Below are positions 7,626 to 15,058 of a stretch of DNA of 64,000 bases, in pieces. The DNA is from Bradyrhizobium retamae (lineage in GTDB: Bacteria > Pseudomonadota > Alphaproteobacteria > Rhizobiales > Xanthobacteraceae): contig NZ_LLYA01000112.1 in assembly GCF_001440415.1 (NCBI RefSeq), positions 372,001 to 436,000 of the forward strand. The letters are read 5' to 3'. The position numbers and the translations under genes were made by a program. Every line of letters begins with the position of its first letter. The stretch's first letter is position 1. The notes under the pieces are model-generated. The model was not told where the DNA came from and did not search any database. It worked only from the letters and a program-made list of their open reading frames with translations.

Positions 7626-8435
7626 ATGGCCAACTCCCTGAAGGCTCGACAAGGACCATTTGCCGCATCGCTTTCAATGGCGCATGCAAGCGTCTCACTC
7701 GCGTGGTCGATCGCCGTGAAATGCGCGGCTCCGCAGGATCAATTGCGGGTGCGATGCTTGGGCGATGCGGACATTACGAAGCCGGTTGCGCCGTTGGAAC
7801 CGGAAGAGATTCTTCTCTGGCTGGCAGCGATACCTCCATCGTGGGAGATCGCTGCCGGCGAACCCGGCTTACTCAGCGTCGAGCGGGTTGCGAAAGTCCT
7901 CGATGCCGGTGAGACCGATCGCTTGGGGCGATTCCTGCACATCGAAGATCGAATGAGCTATCTGGCTGCGCATGCGGGCGTTCGCCTCATGCTTGGCGGG
8001 CTTGTCGGTCAACCGGCCGAAGCCCTGCGGTTTCAACCATCGGAGCATGGCAAGCCCATACTCGTTGCTGGTCCAATGGAGATCGACTTCAGCCTGAGCC
8101 ACGCGAGGGGCGCCGTAGCCGTTGCAGTGGCCCGCATGCCGATCGGCGTCGATATCGAACCGCTGCGGGAAGTCGCCGATATGGATTCGGTCGCCGAGAT
8201 CGTCCTGGCGGCCGAAGAGCGGGAGGTTCTACGGAACGCTCCCGCGGCGCTCCGGTCCCAGCTCTTTCTTCGCTACTGGACCCTCAAGGAAGCCTTGCTG
8301 AAGGCGGCCGCCCTCGGATTCACGATAGCTCCGAACACCGTGATCATCGACGCAGGTCCTTCACCTGCCGCGCTTTCGGTGCCGGCCGCGCTTGGATCAG
8401 CCGCGCAGTGGCGACTCATCGCGCCCGCCATCTGA
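7626..8435 (+). CDS. 4'-phosphopantetheinyl transferase, Sfp/EntD superfamily
   Basis: This enzyme moves the phosphopantetheine arm of CoA to the carrier-domain serines of NRPSs. Signature motifs are IGVDIEPLR near residue 177 and YWTLKEALLKAAALGF near residue 216, where Asp, Glu and the WTLKEA Glu/Lys bind Mg and CoA. FSLSHARG supplies the conserved His. It should activate the ten carrier domains of the three NRPSs in this locus. The start is uncertain: the frame opens with TTG at 7605, I took the ATG at 7626, and an ATG at 7677 is possible; homology proper begins around ITKPVAPLEP. The stop is 4 bp from the convergent hydroxylase stop. An ICE-like box lies upstream. Confidence 0.9.
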   Translation: MANSLKARQGPFAASLSMAHASVSLAWSIAVKCAAPQDQLRVRCLGDADITKPVAPLEPEEILLWLAAIPPSWEIAAGEPGLLSVERVAKVLDAGETDRLGRFLHIEDRMSYLAAHAGVRLMLGGLVGQPAEALRFQPSEHGKPILVAGPMEIDFSLSHARGAVAVAVARMPIGVDIEPLREVADMDSVAEIVLAAEEREVLRNAPAALRSQLFLRYWTLKEALLKAAALGFTIAPNTVIIDAGPSPAALSVPAALGSAAQWRLIAPAI

Positions 8436-8439
8436 CGCC

Positions 8440-9738
8440 CTACGCGATGAGCTCGCGGCGTGAAATCGTCGAAAGCAGCGATTCTGCGATTTCCTGCGAG
8501 CGCGTGGCAAGAACGGAGAGTAGCGTATCGCTCAGGCCGTGAGAGGCCTCCGAATATCCCTGAAGATGGATTTGAGGCCGAAATACCGGGGTGGTGACGA
8601 GCTTGTAGTTGCGGTCCAAAACGGTGTCGCGAATGTAGCGCTGGATCGGCTCAAGAAACGCGTGCGGCGTCTCCCTGTCATAGCCCGTCGCCAGAATGAC
8701 GGCATCGTAGGTGGATCGACGCTCTGCACCGCCGAACTTGTCAGCCGTGCCGATCTCGATGCCTTCAGGTGCGGCATCTATACTCGTTATTTCGCTACGC
8801 GGGTGCAACGCGATCCCTGTCGTGCCGCTGACGCGCTGCTGGTAAAGCAGTCGATACAACTGGTCCAGGAGGTCGGCATCGACCACCGCATAGTTCGTGT
8901 TCCGGAAGTTACGAACGATCGCATCTCGCCGCTCGGCGGGCTGCGCATAAATGAAATCGGTGTAATCAGGATTGAAAATCTCGTTGACGAACGGGCTGCT
9001 GTCGGACGGCTTCAAGGCATGGCCGCGAAAGATAAGATCAATGCTCGCGTCCGGAAATCGCCCGCGAAGGTCGACCGTCACCTCGGTCGCGCTCTGCCCT
9101 CCCCCGACCACGGCCACGCGCGCGGCCTTTCCACTGAGGCCGATGTCCTCGACCGTGTCGAGATAGCGGCTGGAATGCAATAATCTCGGATCATCGGCGA
9201 TCTCTGCAAATACTTGCGGGATATACGGTCGCCCTCCCACCGCGACTACCAGGTTCCTCGCAAGCCGCACCGCTTCCTCGCCGGCGAGTGTCCGTGAATG
9301 AACGCGCAAGGACGTCACCGACTGCCCGACCGTCACCGGCTCGATGGCGACGATGGTTTCGCCGTAGGCCGCCTGAGACTTGAACTGGGCTGCTACCCAC
9401 CGCAGATAGTCGTTGAATTCAATCCGGCTCGGATAGAACGTTCGGCAGTTGATGAAATCCTGCAAACGGCCGCGCTTGTGCAGATAGTTCACGAAGGTGA
9501 ACGGACTGGTCGGATCACGCAACGAAACGAGGTCCTTGAGAAACGAGATCTGCATGTCGCTGCCTGGAAGCAGCATGCCGCCGTGCCAGTTGAATTGCGG
9601 CTGCTTCTCCACGAACAGAGCGGCGCATTTCAGACGTGATCTTCTGGCGGATTCATCCAATGCGATCGCAAGCGCAAGGTTGGACGGCCCGAATCCGACG
9701 CCAATGACGTCGTGCTCGATCGCAAACTGGTGAGACAT
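8440..9738 (-). CDS. L-ornithine/L-lysine N-monooxygenase (SidA/PvdA/IucD family), 432 aa
   Basis: The ATG at 9738 has GGAG 8 nt upstream; the open frame runs to 9798. The N-terminal FAD site is GVGFGPSNLALAIAL, the NADPH site VAVVGGGQSATEV is near residue 200, and the second nucleotide-associated motif ILATGYDRETP lies near residue 350. These flavoenzymes hydroxylate the side-chain amine of ornithine or lysine to make the hydroxamate precursor. Beside a hydroxyornithine-type acetyltransferase gene and NRPS modules with Glu at specificity position 239, ornithine is the likely substrate. The gene follows the acetyltransferase by 20 nt, so both are cotranscribed. Confidence 0.93.
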   Translation of the reverse strand: MSHQFAIEHDVIGVGFGPSNLALAIALDESARRSRLKCAALFVEKQPQFNWHGGMLLPGSDMQISFLKDLVSLRDPTSPFTFVNYLHKRGRLQDFINCRTFYPSRIEFNDYLRWVAAQFKSQAAYGETIVAIEPVTVGQSVTSLRVHSRTLAGEEAVRLARNLVVAVGGRPYIPQVFAEIADDPRLLHSSRYLDTVEDIGLSGKAARVAVVGGGQSATEVTVDLRGRFPDASIDLIFRGHALKPSDSSPFVNEIFNPDYTDFIYAQPAERRDAIVRNFRNTNYAVVDADLLDQLYRLLYQQRVSGTTGIALHPRSEITSIDAAPEGIEIGTADKFGGAERRSTYDAVILATGYDRETPHAFLEPIQRYIRDTVLDRNYKLVTTPVFRPQIHLQGYSEASHGLSDTLLSVLATRSQEIAESLLSTISRRELIA

Positions 9739-9758
9739 AGCTGCGCTCCGTTCGGGCG

Positions 9759-10820
9759 TTAGGACGTAGTCGCCGGGCTGGTAGCTGCCGGCAGCCACAG
9801 CCGGTCACCAAAGAAGCGTTCGCGCAACAGCATCACGAGCGTGGCCCGCTTGTGCGGAAAATCGAAGTTCTTGATTTTGGCGAATCCCGAGACTTCCAGA
9901 TTGCGGAGTTGCTGCGCATGCGCCGCCGCCGGCTCACCGACGATTCGTTGTGTTCGACAATCATCCAGGAACATGTAGTGCATCAGCGACGGCAGCCAGG
10001 CGCTGATATAGCGGCGCCCGCGAAAGGCGTCCTCGCCGACGACGACATGCCAACCGCGATCGTAATCGTCGGCATCGTAGAACGGCGCGATACGATTCTC
10101 CTTGGCCCAGTAGAGCTCGAAATAGCCAAACGGTTCGTCATCGAAGCAGCCGATGAGCGGCAGCATGTGCGGGTCCGCCAGGATGCTGGAGAGATAGCGC
10201 CGATGCTTTTCGAGATCGCCGGCTTCGTTCCAGAACGCGTCGACGCGGGGATCATTCATCCACCGGTGCAGCAGATGCAGGTCACCGTCCGTGTTGGCGA
10301 CGCGAAAGGAGATCACTTCGGCGAGCCAGGGTATGAAGCGGGCATAGACCTTTCCCACCGGCTTTGGCGAGCGTCGCGGATGGCGCTTGCCGTCCGTCAT
10401 GACGTGGAGTTGCGGCAATGGCGGTCGTTTGGCATTGACCAGCCAATTGTCCCTCCGCTGCATGATCAGTTCGGGAAGCAGCACGAGGTCTGTCCCCGCC
10501 ATGAAAGCGAGACCGTGGCTCATCAGCTCGCGCACAAGCTCCGCGCTGGCTGAATCCAGCACAAGCCGGTCAAGTGTCGGCCGCCATCCAAAAATGGCTT
10601 CAGCCGCCGCCGAAACCGCCGAGATCGCCAGTTGCGGATCGTCGGGAGTGGTCAATATTTTCAGGTGATCGAGCCGTTCATCGAGACGCAGGCGCATCAC
10701 CGTCGTGATACCCACGGCAATGCGGAGATCTCCACCGCCGTCCTGAACGACGGTCACGGAAAAATCCGGTCCGATCGGGAATGCGCGAGGCCCTGTCGCG
10801 GAGCTCGAAGCTTTGTTCAT
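9759..10820 (-). CDS. Siderophore GNAT acyltransferase (IucB/VbsA-like N-hydroxyornithine acetyltransferase), 353 aa
   Basis: I start at the ATG at 10820 (MNKASSSATG) with GAGGG just upstream. The C-terminal half is the siderophore Acetyltransf_8 GNAT domain: LHRWMNDPRVDAFWNEAGDL, HMLPLIGCFDDEPFGYFELY, GWHVVVGEDAFRGRRYISAW and CRTQRIVGEPAAAH. This family acylates the hydroxylated amine, giving a hydroxamate; the usual donor is acetyl-CoA, though VbsA-type enzymes may use other acyl groups. The 20-nt spacing to the N-hydroxylase gene supports a two-step hydroxyornithine to acyl-hydroxyornithine pathway feeding the NRPS. Confidence 0.9.
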   Translation of the reverse strand: MNKASSSATGPRAFPIGPDFSVTVVQDGGGDLRIAVGITTVMRLRLDERLDHLKILTTPDDPQLAISAVSAAAEAIFGWRPTLDRLVLDSASAELVRELMSHGLAFMAGTDLVLLPELIMQRRDNWLVNAKRPPLPQLHVMTDGKRHPRRSPKPVGKVYARFIPWLAEVISFRVANTDGDLHLLHRWMNDPRVDAFWNEAGDLEKHRRYLSSILADPHMLPLIGCFDDEPFGYFELYWAKENRIAPFYDADDYDRGWHVVVGEDAFRGRRYISAWLPSLMHYMFLDDCRTQRIVGEPAAAHAQQLRNLEVSGFAKIKNFDFPHKRATLVMLLRERFFGDRLWLPAATSPATTS

Positions 10821-11049
10821 CCGGCCCTCGCATCGCAAATTTGGTTGCTTGAAACAGCACGCGATCTTGACGCGCGCCTGCGATGTAAAACACTCGCGTA
10901 CAGGATGACAAGAAATGCAGGCACACGCAGTTTAGATTTCTTACAAATCTGACAAGACGGCGTCGCCAAAGACATCGCACGCGTTCCCCAGCGCGCATCT
11001 CGAAAGAGCCTGAACTTCGATGCAAATTTTCCGGAAGAATAAAATAGCT
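10821..11049. other. Intergenic region upstream of the acetyltransferase-hydroxylase unit
   Basis: This 229-bp stretch separates the exporter stop (11050) from the acetyltransferase start (10820). I see no gene in it. It is AT-richer than its neighbours, as expected for a promoter, and holds the inverted repeat at 10934-10950. Confidence 0.5.
10934..10950. promoter_or_regulatory. Inverted repeat AGATTT-N5-AAATCT, possible operator
   Basis: AGATTT (10934-10939) and AAATCT (10945-10950) are perfect complements across 5 nt. The site lies 114 nt before the acetyltransferase start. It has the same half-site spacing as the ICE-like boxes but a different sequence, so the binding factor is uncertain. 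Confidence 0.4.
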
Positions 11050-12753
11050 CTAAAGAGAGGCGTCGGTTGGAACCGATGACGACTTGATGATGTCATGGGT
11101 TTTCGCATCGCCCGCGACAATCTTGCCGTACCGCAGTCGCACCAGATGATCAGCCGCGCCGAAATAACGATCATCATGTGAGATCACGATGATCGTCTTG
11201 CCCATGCGCTTCAGGTCAGGCAGCAGTTCCGTGTAGAAGATATGCCGAAAGGCAGGGTCCTGATCCGCGGCCCACTCGTCGAACACGAGGATCGGCCTCT
11301 CCTCGAGCCAGGCATTCATCAGTGCCAGCCGCTTGCGTTGACCGGTCGACAGGTCCGTCGTTGTAAATACGCCGTTCTCGACCGAGACCTTATGCGCCAC
11401 CTCCAACCGCTCCAGATAGCGCTCCGCGACCTCAGGCACCATCCCCGCTCCCTGCAGAATATCTTCGAACAGGTAATAGTCGGAAAAGATTGTCGTGAAG
11501 AGCTGCCGGTAATCATCCCGCGTTTCCGTCACGACGGGCAGACCGTCGCGAAGCAGCGTACCGCTCTGTGGCGCGTAGAGACCCAGCAGCAACTTGATCA
11601 GCGTGGTTTTTCCGCTTCCGTTCTCACCGACAATGAAAACGATGTCTCCCTGCCGGACGTGCAGGTCAATCGGTCCGAGAACGAAGGGGTTGCTGCCGGG
11701 CACGGCGCGGAAGCCGTACGATACGCCACGGAGCTCGATCGATTCGATGCTGCCTGATCCATCCGGCGCGACCGAGGGCGCGGCGAGCAAGCCCTGCTCG
11801 GGCGTCGCGAACTGCTCCGAAAGCTCGGCGATCCGCTTCATCGCTACCTGCGCACGGCCCAATGCCGGCAGGATCCCGATCACCTGATCGATGGGCCCCC
11901 GCATATAGAGCAGCACCAGGACGAAGCCGCTGGAGACGGCGGCCGGGCTGTCGGGCCAGAGGAACGGGCGCAATGTCAGCGCGACGCCGATCACGACGAA
12001 GAACAACATCGTGCCCAACGCCCGCGCGGTCACAAAGAGGTTGATCGATTTGATCTGCACCGTGCTGATTCGATCGACGGTGCGCTGAAGCTGGTCGACA
12101 TAGACTCGCTGACGGCGGGCGCGGTTCAGGCGCAGCTCCTTCGCGCCCTCGGCGATCGCGCGGTAGTGCTTCTGCAACTGGTCTTCGGAATCGCGGGCGA
12201 CGTTGAAGCCCTGAACGCCGCGCGTTCGCGCATATGCATGCGCGAGCGAGCCGAGAACGATGACCAGCCCCGTGATCAGGAAAAGCGGCCACGACAGCAC
12301 CGCAAGGTAGACCATGCAGCCGAGCGTAATGACGACGGACACGAAGAAGGAGGAGAAGAAGAACGCGAAATCGCTGATGGTGTCGACGTCATGGGTGAGG
12401 ACCGGAATCAATCGATGCGTCCGGTAGAATTCGAGCTGGTCGATCGGGGCCACTAAAATTTTCGCGGCGAGCGATTTGCGCAGCTCGGCGATGATCCGCT
12501 GTCCAACATAGTTGGCGCTGATATCGGCGCCGATCGAGCCGATCAGGATCAAGAGACACAGGCCCGCAAACGCGAACAGCAGCGTGGCGACGTCGTCTTG
12601 CGACGCGTAAAGTCCGCGATTGACGACCGCGAGCAGCCCCGCAACGCTGGCGCCACCGACAACGCCGAGAACGGTGCCGCCCAGCACGATCGGCCAGTAG
12701 GGCCGCAGGAGATGCAGAATCTGCGCCGTCAGGCCGCTTCGTGGATTCATCAT
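11050..12753 (-). CDS. Cyclic-peptide export ABC transporter, PvdE/SyrD family (fused membrane and ATPase domains)
   Basis: The N-terminal two thirds has six membrane helices (for example WPIVLGGTVLGVVGGASVAG, LFAFAGLCLLILIGSIGADI, VVITLGCMVYLAVLSWPLFL). The ATPase follows with Walker A GENGSGKTT, signature LSTGQRKRL and Walker B PILVFDEWAADQDP, where the DEW sequence is typical of the PvdE/SyrD branch. Such proteins move NRPS siderophore precursors or lipopeptides across the inner membrane. Start: ATGs at 12753 and 12750 fit the family N-terminus (MMNPRSG); an upstream ATG at 12837 is possible and no start has a strong ribosome binding site. It is divergent from the siderophore reductase gene. 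Confidence 0.9.
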   Translation of the reverse strand: MMNPRSGLTAQILHLLRPYWPIVLGGTVLGVVGGASVAGLLAVVNRGLYASQDDVATLLFAFAGLCLLILIGSIGADISANYVGQRIIAELRKSLAAKILVAPIDQLEFYRTHRLIPVLTHDVDTISDFAFFFSSFFVSVVITLGCMVYLAVLSWPLFLITGLVIVLGSLAHAYARTRGVQGFNVARDSEDQLQKHYRAIAEGAKELRLNRARRQRVYVDQLQRTVDRISTVQIKSINLFVTARALGTMLFFVVIGVALTLRPFLWPDSPAAVSSGFVLVLLYMRGPIDQVIGILPALGRAQVAMKRIAELSEQFATPEQGLLAAPSVAPDGSGSIESIELRGVSYGFRAVPGSNPFVLGPIDLHVRQGDIVFIVGENGSGKTTLIKLLLGLYAPQSGTLLRDGLPVVTETRDDYRQLFTTIFSDYYLFEDILQGAGMVPEVAERYLERLEVAHKVSVENGVFTTTDLSTGQRKRLALMNAWLEERPILVFDEWAADQDPAFRHIFYTELLPDLKRMGKTIIVISHDDRYFGAADHLVRLRYGKIVAGDAKTHDIIKSSSVPTDASL

Positions 12754-12878
12754 GAGTGCCGCGCTGGAGTAGAGCTGAAGCGAACCTACACGGCCCGTCG
12801 TAATACGAATAGCCTTGCGGGAGTGATGCGAATACATGATGGCAGCATCGCTCTTCCAGAGCTTATTTTTCGGCCTCT

Positions 12879-12893
12879 TTCGATTGATTCTAA
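12879..12893. promoter_or_regulatory. ICE-like box between exporter and reductase genes
   Basis: TTCGATTGATTCTAA matches TTAGA-N5-TCTAA at nine of ten half-site positions. Its place between two divergent iron genes fits control by Irr of both. Confidence 0.45.
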
Positions 12894-12963
12894 TTTGTGA
12901 TCGGCAACGCGTTTAATAAAATGCGAGTAGTAGAGCCTTTGCATCGCAGCCGGCGAGCGAGTA

Positions 12964-12993
12964 GGACATGGATCCACCCAGGGACATGGATCC
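12964..12993. repeat. Two 12-bp direct repeats, 18 bp apart
   Basis: GGACATGGATCC occurs at 12964-12975 and at 12982-12993, 70-100 bp before the reductase start. It could be a tandem binding site or a local duplication. Confidence 0.55.
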
Positions 12994-13062
12994 GATGTCG
13001 GGCTGCGATATCCGGAAATCGAAGCGTGCGCAGGCCAGCATCGGGCAGGCCCGACTGGAGAA

Positions 13063-14130
13063 ATGACTTTGGATTCGCTTGTTTCCGAAACCCGCATTCC
13101 GATTGCTGATGCCTCCGGCCTTGCTGCCCGAATGATCGATCATCTTGCCGAGCATGATATCGCCTTCCAGGACCAAGGCGGCCTGATGGTGGCGAAGCTG
13201 CCGTTTGGAACCAGTTCGCTGGCCGTTGAGGCCGAGGCGCTCAAGATCCGCGTCGAGGCCAACGACAAGGGCAATCTGGAAATGCTGCGTTCGGTCGTCG
13301 CTTTCCACGTCATCGAGTTCGCCGGCGATGAGCTGCCGACCATCGTCTGGTCCGGCCATGAATCCAACGGCGGCACGCTGGCCAACTTCCGCGAGGTGCG
13401 GCTGAAGGCAGCGATCGACCTGACACCCCACATGCGCCGGCTGACCTTCACCGGCGACGACATCGCCCGCTTCGTGAACGACGATGACCTGCACGTCCGC
13501 CTGTATTTTCCGCCGGAAGGCCTCGCCAAGCCGGAATGGCCGTGGCCCGCCCCCGATGGGCGCATCCTGTGGCCGGAACCGGAGCGCAGACCCGTCACCC
13601 GCTACTACACGATCCGCCGCATCGACCTGCAGGCTTGCGAGATCGACATCGATTTCGTGGTCCACGATCATGCCGGACCCGGCTCGGCTTTCGCCCTCAA
13701 TGCGCAAACCGGCGCCATTTGCGGCATGGCCGGTCCGCTCGGACGAGGCATTCGTCCGGCGCGCTGGTTGCTGCTGGCGGGCGACGAGACCGCCCTTCCC
13801 GCCATTGCGCGAATTCTTGAGATGCTGCCGGCGACGGCAACCGGTGAAGTCTTCATCGAAGTCGCCGACCGGCTTGAGCAGGTTCCGTTGATCGCGCCAG
13901 CCGGCGTATCGATCCAATGGCTGCATCGCGACGAGCGTGCGGCCGGGACGACGCAGCTATTGGTCGATGCCGTCAAAGCCGTGCGATGGCCGGATCATCG
14001 CGAGGTCTTTGCATGGGTCGCGTGCGAAGCGCAGGCGTTGAAGGCGCTGCGAAACCATCTGCGTGACGAGCGGAAGCTCGCCCGCGAGCAGCATCTTGCG
14101 GTCGCGTATTGGAGCCTGCGGCAGCCATGA
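13063..14130 (+). CDS. Siderophore-interacting protein (ferric-siderophore reductase) with N-terminal DUF2218 domain, 355 aa
   Basis: Residues 1-105 form a DUF2218-type domain. From about residue 110 a flavin reductase of the ViuB/SIP family follows: LTPHMRRLTFTGDD, the FAD-binding RPVTRYYTIRR near residue 180, the FVVHDHAGPGSAFA motif, and WLLLAGDETALPAIARILE near residue 235. These cytoplasmic enzymes reduce Fe(III)-siderophore to release iron after import. GGAG lies just before the ATG. The gene is upstream of an FhuC-type ATPase gene on the same strand, so import and release are cotranscribed. ICE-like and direct-repeat elements lie upstream. Confidence 0.92.
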   Translation: MTLDSLVSETRIPIADASGLAARMIDHLAEHDIAFQDQGGLMVAKLPFGTSSLAVEAEALKIRVEANDKGNLEMLRSVVAFHVIEFAGDELPTIVWSGHESNGGTLANFREVRLKAAIDLTPHMRRLTFTGDDIARFVNDDDLHVRLYFPPEGLAKPEWPWPAPDGRILWPEPERRPVTRYYTIRRIDLQACEIDIDFVVHDHAGPGSAFALNAQTGAICGMAGPLGRGIRPARWLLLAGDETALPAIARILEMLPATATGEVFIEVADRLEQVPLIAPAGVSIQWLHRDERAAGTTQLLVDAVKAVRWPDHREVFAWVACEAQALKALRNHLRDERKLAREQHLAVAYWSLRQP

Positions 14131-14210
14131 CGTCCCCACATCCGCAGGCCGACGGGACGACATTCACCTCGCAACGCATTACCCCCGCAGGCACTTTCTC
14201 ATGCATGTAG
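14127..14210 (+). CDS. Candidate 27-aa bridging frame between reductase and ATPase genes
   Basis: An ATG overlaps the reductase stop (ATGA at 14127-14130) and opens 27 codons (MTSPHPQADG to AGTFSCM) ending in TAG at 14208-14210, which overlaps the ATPase start at 14201. Such a frame could couple translation of the two genes, since the ATPase ATG has no good ribosome binding site. Whether a peptide is made is unknown. Confidence 0.3.
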   Translation: MTSPHPQADGTTFTSQRITPAGTFSCM

Positions 14211-15025
14211 TTCGGCCAACCGAAATCGCGCAAGCCGCGCCCGATGCGGCCACGCCCTTGTTCGCACTGGACCAGGTGGAGTTCGCTGTGGCGGGGCGCG
14301 CGCTGCTCGAACCGCTCACCCTGTCGCTTCCCTCGCGCAGCGTCGTCGGCCTGATCGGGCACAACGGCTCCGGCAAATCGACCTTGCTGAAGTTGCTGGC
14401 TCGGCAGCAGCCAAGCTCATCCGGCACGATCCGGTTCGAAGGCCGCGCTTTACGCGAATGGAGCGATCGGGAATACGCCCGCAAGGTCGCCTATCTGCCG
14501 CAGCAGACGCCGCCCGCCGCCGGCATGCTGGTGAAGGAGCTGGTCGCGCTCGGGCGCTATCCCTGGCATGGCGCGCTGGGCCGGTTCGGCGACACCGACC
14601 GCGACAAGGTTGCGGAAGCCATGGCGCTGACCCACATCGAGCCGTTTGCGGACCGGCTGGTCGATACATTGTCAGGCGGCGAGCGCCAGCGGGTCTGGAT
14701 CGCCATGCTGGTTGCGCAGGATGCCGAGTGCCTGCTGCTCGACGAGCCGACTTCGGCGCTCGACATTGCCCATCAGATCGAAGTGCTGTCGCTGGTGAAG
14801 CGGCTCGCACGGGAGCGCAATCTCGGCGTGGTCGTCGTGCTCCATGACGTCAACATGGCAGCACGCTTCTGCAACGAGATCATCGCCCTGCATTCGGGCA
14901 AGCTGATTTCGCGCGGCGTGCCGGACAAGATCATGACGCCTACCGAACTCGAAACCATCTACGGCATTGCGATGGGGGTGATGCCGTCTCCGGATCACAG
15001 CCATCTCATCAGCTTCGCACGGTGA
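14201..15025 (+). CDS. fhuC: Ferric-siderophore ABC transporter ATP-binding protein (FhuC/FecE type), 274 aa
   Basis: Walker A is GHNGSGKST near residue 52, the Q-loop lies in VAYLPQQTP, the signature is LSGGERQRV, Walker B is CLLLDEPTSALD and the switch histidine is in VVVLHDVNMA. The ELVALGRYPWHGALGRF block is typical of iron-siderophore importers. It should power the FhuB permease encoded convergently at 15059-17065. Start at ATG 14201 (MHVVRPTEI); upstream frame has no better start. It is unusual that the ATPase is in the reductase unit while permease and binding protein are in another. Confidence 0.92.
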   Translation: MHVVRPTEIAQAAPDAATPLFALDQVEFAVAGRALLEPLTLSLPSRSVVGLIGHNGSGKSTLLKLLARQQPSSSGTIRFEGRALREWSDREYARKVAYLPQQTPPAAGMLVKELVALGRYPWHGALGRFGDTDRDKVAEAMALTHIEPFADRLVDTLSGGERQRVWIAMLVAQDAECLLLDEPTSALDIAHQIEVLSLVKRLARERNLGVVVVLHDVNMAARFCNEIIALHSGKLISRGVPDKIMTPTELETIYGIAMGVMPSPDHSHLISFAR

Positions 15026-15058
15026 GCTCGTTATCATTTGGCGCTTCACCGTCTCGCG

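Larger units (their letters stand above)
12754..13062. other. Divergent promoter region between exporter and siderophore reductase genes
   Basis: About 309 bp without a clear gene. It holds an ICE-like box at 12879-12893 and two copies of a 12-bp direct repeat at 12964-12993. Part of it (to 12837) would be coding if the exporter uses its upstream ATG. Confidence 0.5.
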
